Of a stretch of DNA of 64,000 nucleotides, positions 10,168 through 20,099 are shown one piece after another (the stretch's first letter is position 1; every line of letters starts with the position of its first letter). The DNA is from Agromyces lapidis (lineage in GTDB: Bacteria; Actinomycetota; Actinomycetes; Actinomycetales; Microbacteriaceae), in the NCBI RefSeq assembly GCF_009749405.1, contig NZ_WBIQ01000002.1, positions 372,001 to 436,000 on the forward strand, read 5' to 3'. The notes under the pieces are model-generated. The model searched no databases and was not told the origin of the DNA. It saw nothing but the letters and a program-made list of their open reading frames with translations. The position numbers and the translations under genes were made by a program.

Positions 10168-11966
10168 GCGCACCGGTCCGTCCGGCACCGGTGCAGTCGC
10201 TCGCCGACGGCGAGTGGCATCGACTGCACCCGGCGAGCCCCTTGCTGCGAGGCGGGCTCGTGTTCATCGCGGTGCTCGGCTTCGTGATCGCGAACCTGCG
10301 CGAGCGGGTGGTCGACTTCTTCCTCACGGTGTTCGCGCCGTCCACCCGCGACGCCTTCGGCGATCGATACGGTTCCGGCCAGGACGACTGGGCGAACGAC
10401 CCGATCGGCGGCATCGTGAACCACGGCCTCGTCGGGTGGGCGCTGCTCGGCGTCGTTGCGGTGCTCATCGTGGTCATCGCGGCGTTCTGGCTGTCGTGGC
10501 GCATGCACACCTTCCGGGTGACGCCCGAGGCGGTCGAGGTGCGCAGCGGCATCCTCTTCCGCTCGCACCGCAGCGCCCGCCTCGACCGCATCCAGGGCAT
10601 CAACGTCAACCGACCCCTCTTCGCCCGCCTCTTCGGCACCGCGAAGCTCGAGGTCTCGGTCGCCGGACAGTCGGCGAACGTGCAGTTGGCGTACCTCGGT
10701 TCCGCCCTCGCCGACCGGCTGCGCGCCGACGTGCTCCGGCTCGCCTCGGGCGCGCGCGCCGAGCGGGCGGCGGCACGCGGTGAGACGGCGGCGACGAACG
10801 GCGTGCCGGTGGCCGCCGGCACTGAAGCGTCGCTCAGCAACGGTGCGCCGCTTCCCGCGGCAGTCGACGCAGCAGACGTCGCGACGGCCCCGTCGGCGAG
10901 CGAGACCGCGCCGGCCCGCGTTGCGGCGGCCGCGCGCGCCGGGGCCCTCGTCGGTCAGCGCGTCGACGAGTTCCTCGCCCCAGAGCTCGACCCCGATCTC
11001 GCCCCGCCCGAGTCGGTCGTGCACCTGCCGTTCGGCCGGGTGATCGGGTCGACCCTGCTCGGCGGTTCGACGATCTGGGCGATCATCCTGGTCGCGATCA
11101 TCGTGATCGGCGTCACCACCGGTCAGGCCTGGGTGCTGTTCAGCTTCGTGCCCGCGGCGATCGGTCTGGTGAGCTACATGTGGTCGCGCATCACGAAGTC
11201 GCTGCGCTACTCGATCGCGGGCACGCCCGACGGGGTCCGCATCGGCCACGGGCTGCTCTCGACCGGCAACCAGACCATTCCGCCGGGCCGCATCCACGCG
11301 GTCGAGGCGACGCAGTGGATCTTCTGGCGGCCCTTCGGCTGGTGGTCGATCCGCATCAACGTCGCCGGCCACTCGGTGAGCGCCTCGAACGAGGCGGCGC
11401 AGCGCACCACGGTGCTGCCCGTCGGCACGGCGGCTGACGTGCAGCGGGTGCTCGCACTGCTGATCCCCGATGCCGCAGCCGACCTCGAGCCGCTCGCCGC
11501 AGCCGGTCTCACGGGCCGCGGCGGTGCGGGCGGCTTCTCGCTCACGCCGCGCCGCGGCGCCTGGCTGCGCCCGTTCTCGTGGCGCCGCATCGGCTGGGCG
11601 GCGACGTCCGGGGTCGCACTCATCCGACGGGGCGCGCTGGTGCGCAGCCTCACCCTCGTGCCGCTCGCGCGGATGCAGTCGGTGGCGATCTCGGTCGGCC
11701 CGATCGACCGATGGCTCCGGCTCGCCGGCATCCGGCTGCACACCGTCACCGGCCCCGTGAGCGCGGTGCTGCCGGTCGTCGACCGCGACGAGGCCGAGCG
11801 GCTGTTCGAGCGCCTCGCCGAAGAGGCGGTCGACCGTGCCGCGATCGACACCACGCACCACTGGGGCGCCGTCGAACCCGTGCGCCCCGAGGCATCCCCG
11901 ACGCCCGAGCCCGCTGCCGCCCCGACGGCGGCGCCCGACGAGACGGGCGCCGATCATGCCCGCTGA
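10164..11966 (+). CDS. Large PH-domain (YdbT-like) membrane protein
   Basis: About 600 residues starting at GTG 10164. It has two pairs of membrane helices and up to three YdbT-type PH domains; the first is marked by VEVRSGILFRSHRSARLDRI, the second by VRIGHGLLSTGNQTIPPGRI and the third by RGALVRSLTLVPLARMQSV. An Ala/Ser/Glu-rich linker sits near residues 190-280. It is coupled to the small PH protein upstream and overlaps the DUF2520 gene by 11 bp. Members of this pair have been linked to resistance to Bacillus peptides, but no such role can be read here. Confidence 0.85.
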   Translation: MSAPVRPAPVQSLADGEWHRLHPASPLLRGGLVFIAVLGFVIANLRERVVDFFLTVFAPSTRDAFGDRYGSGQDDWANDPIGGIVNHGLVGWALLGVVAVLIVVIAAFWLSWRMHTFRVTPEAVEVRSGILFRSHRSARLDRIQGINVNRPLFARLFGTAKLEVSVAGQSANVQLAYLGSALADRLRADVLRLASGARAERAAARGETAATNGVPVAAGTEASLSNGAPLPAAVDAADVATAPSASETAPARVAAAARAGALVGQRVDEFLAPELDPDLAPPESVVHLPFGRVIGSTLLGGSTIWAIILVAIIVIGVTTGQAWVLFSFVPAAIGLVSYMWSRITKSLRYSIAGTPDGVRIGHGLLSTGNQTIPPGRIHAVEATQWIFWRPFGWWSIRINVAGHSVSASNEAAQRTTVLPVGTAADVQRVLALLIPDAAADLEPLAAAGLTGRGGAGGFSLTPRRGAWLRPFSWRRIGWAATSGVALIRRGALVRSLTLVPLARMQSVAISVGPIDRWLRLAGIRLHTVTGPVSAVLPVVDRDEAERLFERLAEEAVDRAAIDTTHHWGAVEPVRPEASPTPEPAAAPTAAPDETGADHAR

Positions 11967-12714
11967 GCGCGCAGGCCGACTCGGCGTCGGCACGATCGGC
12001 GCGGGCCGGGTGGGCGCCGTGCTCGCCGCCGCCCTCGGCGGTGCGGGCCACGCCCTCACCGGGGTCGCCGCCGTCTCGGAGTCGAGCCGCGAACGCGCCT
12101 CGGTCATGCTGCCGGGCGTGCCGGTGCTCGCGGTGCCCGAGATCGTCGAGCGCAGCGAGCTCGTGCTGCTGGCCGTGCCCGACGACGAGCTCGAGGCGCT
12201 CGTCTCGGGGCTCGCCGATGCCGGGGTCTGGCAGCCGGGGCAGCTCGTGCTGCACACCTCTGCGAAGTTCGGCACGGGCGTGCTCGACCCCGCCCGACGA
12301 TCGGGCGTGATCCCGCTCGCCGTACACCCGGCGATGACCTTCACCGGCACGAGCCTCGACCTCGCGCGACTTCCCGGCACGTGGTTCGCCGTGAGCGCGC
12401 CTGCGCCCGTCCTGCCGATCGGCCAGGCGCTCGTCGTCGAGATGGGCGGCGAGCCGTTCATCGTGGCCGAGGGCGACCGGGCCGCCTACGGCGAGGCCGT
12501 CGACACCGTCGTCTCCTTCTCGAGCGCGATCGTCGATCAGGCGAGCGCCCAGCTCGCCGGTCTCGGCGTCCCGCGCCCCGGTGCGGTGCTCGCCTCGCTC
12601 GCGCGCAGCGCCGTCGAGAACGCGCTCGCCCGGCACGACACCGGGCCGTTGCCCGAGGGGGCCGGTACGATCGACGAGGCCGGATTCGACCGGCCGCTGG
12701 GAGGTGGCTCGTGA
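11956..12714 (+). CDS. Rossmann-fold and DUF2520 domain protein
   Basis: 252 residues. The N-terminus [21 protein letters not shown] is a dinucleotide-binding glycine motif, followed by [10 protein letters not shown] and [13 protein letters not shown]. The helical C-terminal domain is DUF2520, resembling 6-phosphogluconate or ketopantoate reductase partners. It is almost always next to panC in actinobacteria, and here overlaps it by four bases (GTGA). This makes a role in pantothenate supply, possibly as a ketopantoate-reductase-like enzyme, plausible but unproven. Confidence 0.85.
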   Translation: MPAERAGRLGVGTIGAGRVGAVLAAALGGAGHALTGVAAVSESSRERASVMLPGVPVLAVPEIVERSELVLLAVPDDELEALVSGLADAGVWQPGQLVLHTSAKFGTGVLDPARRSGVIPLAVHPAMTFTGTSLDLARLPGTWFAVSAPAPVLPIGQALVVEMGGEPFIVAEGDRAAYGEAVDTVVSFSSAIVDQASAQLAGLGVPRPGAVLASLARSAVENALARHDTGPLPEGAGTIDEAGFDRPLGGGS

Positions 12715-13589
12715 GCGGGATCGTGGTCGAGCCGACCGCCGGCACCCGGGTCGTGACGACGATCGCCGAACTCCGGGGGCTCCTCGCGGGGCGGCGGGCG
12801 GCCGGGGCGTCCATCGCGCTCGTGCCGACCATGGGGGCGCTGCACGACGGCCACTTCGCCCTCGTGCGCCGCGCGCGCGAGCTCGCCGACGTCGTCGTCG
12901 TGTCGATCTTCGTGAACCCGCTGCAGTTCGGGCCCGCCGAAGACCTCGATCGCTACCCGCGCACGCTCGACGCCGACGTCGACGCCCTCGCCACGCTGGG
13001 CGTCGAGCTCGTGTTCGCTCCGTCGGCCGCCGAGATGTATCCCGACGGCCCGAGCTCGACGCGCGTCGTCGCGGGCGCCGTCGGCGGGCTCTACGAGGGC
13101 GCGTCGCGGCCGGGCCACTTCGACGGCATGCTCACGGTCGTGGCGAAGCTCTTCAACATCGTCGCTCCCGAGTTCGCGGTGTTCGGCCAGAAGGACGCGC
13201 AGCAGGTCTTCCTCGTGCGCCGCATGGTGCGCGACCTCGACCTGCCGCTCGCGATCGAGGTGGTGCCGACCGTGCGCGAGCACGACGGGCTCGCGCTCTC
13301 GAGCCGAAACCGGTTCCTCGGCGATGCCGAGCGCACGACGGCGCTGGCGCTCTCCGAAGCGCTCGGCGCCGCGGCCGAGTCGGCCGACGAGGGGCCCGCC
13401 GAGGCGCTCGCCGAGGCGGCGGCGGCGTTCGGCGACCACGACGGCGCCGAGCTCGACTACTTCGTGATCGTCGACCCCGAGACCCTGCTGCCGGTCGCGG
13501 GCGATGCGACAGGTCCCGCGCTCGCGCTCGTCGCGGCGCGCATCGGTGCGACCCGGCTCATCGACAACCGGGTGATCGAGCTCGGGTAG
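12711..13589 (+). CDS. panC: Pantothenate synthetase
   Basis: ATP-dependent condensation of pantoate and beta-alanine to pantothenate. It has the class I nucleotidyl-transferase HDGH at 45-48 within [14 protein letters not shown], then [31 protein letters not shown] and the KMSKS-like LSSRN. The start GTG 12711 overlaps the upstream DUF2520 gene. Its 292 residues are typical. The gene is followed by five 8-bp repeats and a small hairpin. Confidence 0.96.
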   Translation: MSGIVVEPTAGTRVVTTIAELRGLLAGRRAAGASIALVPTMGALHDGHFALVRRARELADVVVVSIFVNPLQFGPAEDLDRYPRTLDADVDALATLGVELVFAPSAAEMYPDGPSSTRVVAGAVGGLYEGASRPGHFDGMLTVVAKLFNIVAPEFAVFGQKDAQQVFLVRRMVRDLDLPLAIEVVPTVREHDGLALSSRNRFLGDAERTTALALSEALGAAAESADEGPAEALAEAAAAFGDHDGAELDYFVIVDPETLLPVAGDATGPALALVAARIGATRLIDNRVIELG

Positions 13590-13598
13590 CGGCGCGCC

Positions 13599-13638
13599 GG
13601 TGCTGCGGTGCTGCGGTGCTGCGGTGCTGCGGTGCTGC
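13599..13638 (+). repeat. Five tandem copies of GGTGCTGC
   Basis: Perfect 8-bp tandem array immediately after the panC stop. The last copy begins a hairpin GGTGCT-GCGG-AGCACC (13631-13646), so the array merges into a possible weak terminator. The copy number is likely to vary between strains. Confidence 0.85.
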
Positions 13639-13759
13639 GGAGCACCACGCCGCCTGCGGTCCGACGCTGTGGTGACCGCCGAAGTTCTGGCGCGGCGGCC
13701 GCGCAAGTAGGCTGGTGCACGCACGATTCCGCCCGCCAGGGCGCCGACGAGAGAGAACC

Positions 13760-15277
<1,518 letters not shown>

Positions 15278-15301
15278 CGACCAGAGACGGATGTCACGGC
15301 G

Positions 15302-15451
15302 ATGAACGACTACCTCCCGAAGGACCAGCTCGAACCCGAGCAGGATCCGAAGCGACCGTCGAACACGCGGCTCGCGATCTGGATCGTGGTCGGGGCGATC
15401 GGGCTCTACCTCGTCGGCTCGGGCGTCTGGGGTCTGCTCACCCGGGGGTGA
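15302..15451 (+). CDS. Small single-helix membrane protein (49 residues)
   Basis: An open frame from ATG 15302 to TGA 15451. The N-terminal half is polar and acidic (MNDYLPKDQLEPEQDPKRP) and the C-terminal half is one transmembrane helix (LAIWIVVGAIGLYLVGSGVW). It lies 24 bp after lysS and before a strong hairpin, so it probably shares the lysS transcript. I do not recognise a family. Confidence 0.6.
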   Translation: MNDYLPKDQLEPEQDPKRPSNTRLAIWIVVGAIGLYLVGSGVWGLLTRG

Positions 15452-15479
15452 CGAACCGCCGTGCGCATCCGTCGTGCAC

Positions 15480-15506
15480 CGGCGCCGGGCAGGGAGCCCG
15501 GCGCCG
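15480..15506. terminator. Convergent-gene terminator hairpin
   Basis: Perfect 11-bp stem: CGGCGCCGGGC at 15480-15490, loop AGGGA, and the complementary arm to 15506. It lies between the lysS unit and the left-facing peptidase gene and can serve both. There is no T-tract, as is common at this GC content. Confidence 0.7.
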
Positions 15507-15521
15507 CCGCACGGCCGGCGG

Positions 15522-16640
15522 TCAGCGGCGCCCGACGAAGACGACGCCGCGGTAGCCGGCTTCGCCCCACGCCACCATGCGGTCGAGGTCGGCATGGGCG
15601 ACCGGCAGCTCGTGCGAGTCGACCCAGGTCTCGCCCTCGTCCGAGCTGATCCACGGGTCTTCGATCACGATGACGCCCTCACCCGCCGCATGCGCGAGCA
15701 CCCAGTGCGGGCCCGTCTCGCCGTGCATCGGCGCTTCGTCGACGAGCAGCAGGGCGAGCTCGCCGCCGGCGATGCGCCGCGCGATCTCGTCGATCGAGAT
15801 CCGGCTGCGGCGCACCGGCAGCCCGGCCGCCTCGGCCTGGCGCAGCGACTCCGCCTGCAGCTCCGCCCGGAAGTCGCGCTCGAACCCGGTGTACGCCTCG
15901 ATCAGCACGGGCCCGTCGTGGTCGAGGAACACCTCGACGCTGACCTCGCCGGGCAGCGTCTCGCGCATGACCACACCGAGGCCGACGGGTTCGATGGCCG
16001 GGTAGTTGCTCGCCCGCCGCCAGAACGCGAGCTCGAGGTCGCGGTCGGCGAGGGACGGCGTGGGGAGGCCGTCGACCGAGGCGTCGGATGACTCGCCCGA
16101 CGCGACATCCGACGTATCGCCGAAGCCGGCCGCGCCGATCGCCTCGGTCGCGAGCAGTCCGCTCACCGCGCCGCAGGTGTAGAGCGTGGTCTGCGCATAG
16201 TAGGGCGCTTCGTCATGGGGCACGTCGCGCAACCAGCGCACGTACCCGCGCGATCCGAGCGTGCCGGGTGCCGAGGGGTGCGGCGCGGCAAGGGGCACGA
16301 AGCCCTGTTCGACGGCGAACGCCGGCAGCTCCTGGCCGAACGGCACCTCCCACTTCACGGCGGCGTCACCTGCCGCCACCGCGCGAGCGAGGATCTCGTC
16401 GACGAGGGTCGCGGCGGCCACGGAATCCGCCTCCGTGCGCCACCAGACATCGACGATCTTGACCGCGGCGGTCGCACTCCGTCGAGAGGTGAGGGCCGCC
16501 GCCGCGGGACCGTCGTCGCGATGGACGACGTCGACCCGCGGCGAGTACGGCGTTCGCGGCGAGCCCCATCGTTCGGCGCGGATCTCGCCGAGCGCCGCTC
16601 GCAGCTCATCGTCGAGCAGGGGATCGGTGATGGTCGTCAT
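15522..16640 (-). CDS. C39-like cysteine peptidase with a GNAT-like N-terminal region
   Basis: 372 residues from ATG 16640. The C-terminal half is a papain-like C39-type domain: Gln150 and Cys156 in YYAQTTLYTCGAVS, His312 in GPHWVLAHA and Asp328 in IEDPW form a likely catalytic set. The N-terminal part (about 50-140, with AVKWEVPFGQ and a RGYVRWL strand) resembles the end of an acetyltransferase fold but lacks a clear CoA loop. There is no signal peptide or double-glycine transporter, so it probably acts in the cytoplasm. It is the last gene of the peptide-type ABC operon, overlapping the ATPase by four bases, which suggests it cleaves what the transporter imports (inference). Confidence 0.75.
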   Translation of the reverse strand: MTTITDPLLDDELRAALGEIRAERWGSPRTPYSPRVDVVHRDDGPAAAALTSRRSATAAVKIVDVWWRTEADSVAAATLVDEILARAVAAGDAAVKWEVPFGQELPAFAVEQGFVPLAAPHPSAPGTLGSRGYVRWLRDVPHDEAPYYAQTTLYTCGAVSGLLATEAIGAAGFGDTSDVASGESSDASVDGLPTPSLADRDLELAFWRRASNYPAIEPVGLGVVMRETLPGEVSVEVFLDHDGPVLIEAYTGFERDFRAELQAESLRQAEAAGLPVRRSRISIDEIARRIAGGELALLLVDEAPMHGETGPHWVLAHAAGEGVIVIEDPWISSDEGETWVDSHELPVAHADLDRMVAWGEAGYRGVVFVGRR

Positions 16641-18256
16641 GCGACGGTGGTCCTTCCTGTGCTGTCGCGGCGCGCTGCCGCGACCAAGAGTTTCGTGTAG
16701 TCCTCGGACGGCTCGTCGAGCACCTGTGCGCACGTGCCGTGCTCGACGACGCGCCCCTGCCAGACGACCGTCACCGTGTCGGCGATGCGGCGCACGACGG
16801 CGAGGTCGTGCGAGATGAACAGGATCGCGATGTCGAGCTCGTCGCGCAGCCTCCCGAGCAGGTCGAGGATCTGCGCCTGCACCTGCACGTCGAGGGCCGA
16901 GACCGACTCATCGCAGATCAGCAGGCGCGGTCGCGGCGCGAGCGCGCGGGCGATCGCCACGCGCTGGCGCTGCCCGCCCGACAGCTGAGCCGGTCGCTTG
17001 GCCGCTGCGTCCGCGGGCAGGCCGACGAGCTCGAGCAGGGCGGGCACCTCCTCGGGCCGGCGACCGCCGACCGCGAGCGCCTCCCGCAGGATCGCCCCGA
17101 TCGTCATCATCGGGTTGAGCGACGAGTACGGATCCTGGAACACGATCTGCATCTGTTCGGGCGTGCGCGAGCGACGGCCCGGCGCGAGCGGCCGACCGTC
17201 GAAGACGATCGACCCGCCGTCCTCGCGTTCGAGGCCGGCGATGCAGCGGGCCAGCGTCGACTTGCCCGAACCCGATTCGCCGACGACGCCGACGACCTGT
17301 CCGGGGGCGATCGAGAGGTCCACCCCGTCGAGCACCGTGCGCAGGCCGAAGCGCTTCACGACGCCGGTGGCCGAGATGAGCGGTATGCGGCCGGAGACCC
17401 CGATGTCCGCACCGTGCCCGAGCGCATCGCCGGGCCGATCGGGCCGATCGGGCCGATCGGGCCGGTCGTGCCGGTCGGCCTCGATGGCGAGCACCGGGTC
17501 GGCGGCGATGAGCGCGCGGGTGTACGCGTGCTCCGGCGACGAGAGCACCGTCGCTGTGGCGCCGCGTTCGACGACCTCGCCGTGCCGCATGACGAGCACG
17601 TCGTCCGTCCGACCGCGGACGAGGCCGAGATCGTGCGAGATCAGGAGCATGGCCATGCCGCGCTCGATCTGCAGCGCGCGGAGGAGGTCGAGGATTTCGG
17701 CCTGGTTGGACGCGTCGAGCGCGGTCGTCGGCTCGTCGGCGATGAGCAGCCGGGGGTCGCTCGCGAGCGCGGCGGCGATCGCGACCCGCTGCCGCATGCC
17801 GCCCGACAGCTCGTGCGGATACGCTCGGGCCACCCGCGCCGGCAGGTTGACCTCGGCGAGGCGCTTCGCGACGGCGAGGTCGAGCTCGCGCTTCGGAAGC
17901 CGTCGGCCCGCCTGCGCCTCCAGCGTCCACGCGATCTGGGGCCCGCACCGGTGCACCGGCGAGAGGCTCGTGAACGGGTCCTGCAGCAGGAGCGAGACCT
18001 CGCGGCCGCGCACGCGGCGCCACGAGGCATCCGTCGCGTCGAGGGGGTGCGCGCGGCCGTCGACGCGCAGCACGCCCCGAGCGACGAAGCCGTTCGGAAG
18101 CAGGCCCACGAGGCTCTTGGCCGTGAGCGTCTTGCCCGAGCCCGACTCGCCGATGAGCGCGAGCGAGGCGCCCGGCTCGATGCCGAAGGCGACCGCCGCG
18201 ACCATCGGCCCGGTGGGGCCGTCGATGCCGTCGATCGCAACGTCGATGCCGGTCAT
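16637..18256 (-). CDS. Double ATP-binding protein of a peptide/nickel-type ABC importer (DppD-DppF fusion)
   Basis: 539 residues from ATG 18256 with two complete ABC ATPase domains. Domain 1 has Walker A GESGSGKT near residue 37, signature LSGGMRQR and Walker B LLIADEP. Domain 2 has GESGSGKSTLAR, LSGGQRQR and LLICDES. The two are joined by a repetitive Arg-Pro-Asp linker encoded by 9-bp repeats. Energises import through the two permeases encoded just upstream; ATGA overlaps on both sides show translational coupling. Confidence 0.92.
   Translation of the reverse strand: MTGIDVAIDGIDGPTGPMVAAVAFGIEPGASLALIGESGSGKTLTAKSLVGLLPNGFVARGVLRVDGRAHPLDATDASWRRVRGREVSLLLQDPFTSLSPVHRCGPQIAWTLEAQAGRRLPKRELDLAVAKRLAEVNLPARVARAYPHELSGGMRQRVAIAAALASDPRLLIADEPTTALDASNQAEILDLLRALQIERGMAMLLISHDLGLVRGRTDDVLVMRHGEVVERGATATVLSSPEHAYTRALIAADPVLAIEADRHDRPDRPDRPDRPGDALGHGADIGVSGRIPLISATGVVKRFGLRTVLDGVDLSIAPGQVVGVVGESGSGKSTLARCIAGLEREDGGSIVFDGRPLAPGRRSRTPEQMQIVFQDPYSSLNPMMTIGAILREALAVGGRRPEEVPALLELVGLPADAAAKRPAQLSGGQRQRVAIARALAPRPRLLICDESVSALDVQVQAQILDLLGRLRDELDIAILFISHDLAVVRRIADTVTVVWQGRVVEHGTCAQVLDEPSEDYTKLLVAAARRDSTGRTTVA
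17432..17476 (-). repeat. 9-bp tandem repeat in the ABC ATPase linker
   Basis: About five in-frame copies of GGGCCGATC (the last two diverged to GGGCCGGTC and GTGCCGGTC). In the protein they give an RPD repeat in the linker between the two ATPase domains. The nine-base period keeps the frame, so the linker can change length without breaking the gene. Confidence 0.85.
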
Positions 18257-19110
18257 GCGAGACCTCCCGAGCGGGTCAGGCGCTGGCCGAGCCAGTCGCC
18301 GACCAGGTTGACGCAGCACGCCACCGCGATGATGAGCACCGCCGGCACGATCACCGCAGCCGGGTTGTCGAACATGATCGCCCGGTTGTCGGTGAGCTGG
18401 CGGCCCCAGTCGGCCGTGCCCGGCGGCACGCCGACGCCGAGGAACGACAGCGACGAGAACGCGACGAGCGCGAACGCGACGTTGAGCATCGCATTCGTGA
18501 TGACGAGCGAGGAGACGTTCGGCAGGATGTGCCGGAACATCACCCGCCAGCGCGAGAGCGAGAGCATCTGCGCGGCCTCGATGTACGGTCGCGCCGCCTG
18601 CTCGAGCACGCCGGCGCGCACGATGCGGATGTCGGACGGCGAGAAGAGCAGGATGAGCAGCGCGACCGTGGTCCAGTAGCCGCCGCCGAAGACGCCCGAG
18701 ACGACGATGGCGGCGAGCAGCACAGGGAGCGCGAGCAGCAGGTCGGTCCACCGGCTGATCGCGAAGTCGAGCGGGCCGCGCTCGTACCCCGCGAGCGTGC
18801 CGAGCAGGATCCCGAGGAGCATCGAGCCGACCGCGACGCAGACCGGGCCGACGAGCGCCGACGCGGCCCCGGCGACGGTGAGGGCGAGGATGTCCCGGCC
18901 GAGCTCGTCGGTTCCGAGGGGATGCCCGGGGGAGCCCGCGGGCATGAGACTCGAGAGGATGTCCTGCTCGGTCGCGTCGGGGAAGAGCAGCGGTCCGAGG
19001 AGCACGGCGAGCAGCGCGACGGCGAGCACCGCGAGGCAGACGACGATGGTCACCGGGATGCGTCGGCGGGAGCGGAAGCCGACGCCGACGGGGCCGAGCG
19101 CGGCGGTCAT
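18253..19110 (-). CDS. ABC transporter permease, DppC type
   Basis: 285 residues from ATG 19110. The N-terminal helix (VTIVVCLAVLAVALLAVLLG) is followed by the DppC-type LGTDELGRDILA motif, then the binding-protein-dependent permease domain with ARPYIEAAQMLSLSRWRVMFRHILPN (the EAA loop contacting the ATPase). Together with the DppB-type protein it forms the membrane channel of a peptide- or nickel-type importer. It overlaps its neighbours by four bases on both sides. Confidence 0.92.
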   Translation of the reverse strand: MTAALGPVGVGFRSRRRIPVTIVVCLAVLAVALLAVLLGPLLFPDATEQDILSSLMPAGSPGHPLGTDELGRDILALTVAGAASALVGPVCVAVGSMLLGILLGTLAGYERGPLDFAISRWTDLLLALPVLLAAIVVSGVFGGGYWTTVALLILLFSPSDIRIVRAGVLEQAARPYIEAAQMLSLSRWRVMFRHILPNVSSLVITNAMLNVAFALVAFSSLSFLGVGVPPGTADWGRQLTDNRAIMFDNPAAVIVPAVLIIAVACCVNLVGDWLGQRLTRSGGLA

Positions 19111-20099
19111 GCGGCACCTCCCTGAGCGCGGACGCGCGGATCGAGCATCAGGTAGGCGAGGTCGGCGAGCAGCGCGATCATGGCGATGACGAGGGCGACG
19201 AGCAGCGTGAGCGCCTGCACGACGGCGAGGTCCTTGAACAGCACCGAGTCCTGCAGCAGGGTGCCGAGGCCGGGGAGCGCGTAGGTCGTCTCGGCGAGCA
19301 CGGTGCCGCCGACGAGGAAGGTGAGCAGCAGGCTCGCGCCGGTGACGATCGGGATGGCGGCGTTGCGGAGCGCGAGCCGGCGGGTGCGCGACTCGGGGAT
19401 ACCGCGGGCGCGGGCCGAGGTGACGTAGTCGGCGTCGAGCTCGCGCAACATCGCCGTGCGGGTGAGCTTCAGCACGATGGCGCCGAGGCCCGCCGCGAGG
19501 GTGACGGCCGGGAGAACCAGGTGGTAGAGCGTGTCGAGCGGGCCGCGTCCACCTCCGTATACCGGGAAGATCGGCAGGTAGTAGGCGAAGACGTAGAGCA
19601 GCAGCAGCCCGACCGCGAAGGTGGGTGCGCTGAGCCCGATGACCCCGAGGGTCGTGCCGGCGCGGTCGAGCACGCCGCCGGCTCGAACGGCGCTCTGCAC
19701 GCCGAGCGGAACACCGACGGCGAGTGCGATCGCGAAGGCGAGCCCGCACAGGGCGAGCGTCAGTCCGAGTCGCGCGGCGATCGCGTCGGAGACGGAGGTC
19801 TGCAGACGGATGGACTCGCCGAGGTCACCGCTCAGCACGCCGCCGAGCCAGCGCAGGTACTGCACCGGCAGCGGGTCGTCGAGGTGGTACTGCTCTCGGA
19901 TGGCGGCGACGGCCTCGGGCGAGGCGGGACGTGTGCCGAGGAGCGTCTTGACGAGATCGCCGGGCGCGAGGTGCAGCATCGAGAAGACGATGATCGAGAG
20001 CACGAACAGGATCGCCGCCGTGCCCAGCACGCGCACCGCGAGCATCCGGCCGATCGGCCGGAGTCGCGGTGCGCGTGCCGTAGGAGTGGACTCGGTCAC
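19107..20099 (-). CDS. ABC transporter permease, DppB type
   Basis: 330 residues from GTG 20099, overlapping the binding-protein stop (GTGA). The first membrane helix ILFVLSIIVFSMLHLAPGD is the DppB hallmark, followed by PLPVQYLRWLGGVLSGDLGES and the permease core with the EAA-like loop DADYVTSARARGIPESRTR. It pairs with the DppC-type permease encoded next. Confidence 0.92.
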   Translation of the reverse strand: MTESTPTARAPRLRPIGRMLAVRVLGTAAILFVLSIIVFSMLHLAPGDLVKTLLGTRPASPEAVAAIREQYHLDDPLPVQYLRWLGGVLSGDLGESIRLQTSVSDAIAARLGLTLALCGLAFAIALAVGVPLGVQSAVRAGGVLDRAGTTLGVIGLSAPTFAVGLLLLYVFAYYLPIFPVYGGGRGPLDTLYHLVLPAVTLAAGLGAIVLKLTRTAMLRELDADYVTSARARGIPESRTRRLALRNAAIPIVTGASLLLTFLVGGTVLAETTYALPGLGTLLQDSVLFKDLAVVQALTLLVALVIAMIALLADLAYLMLDPRVRAQGGAA

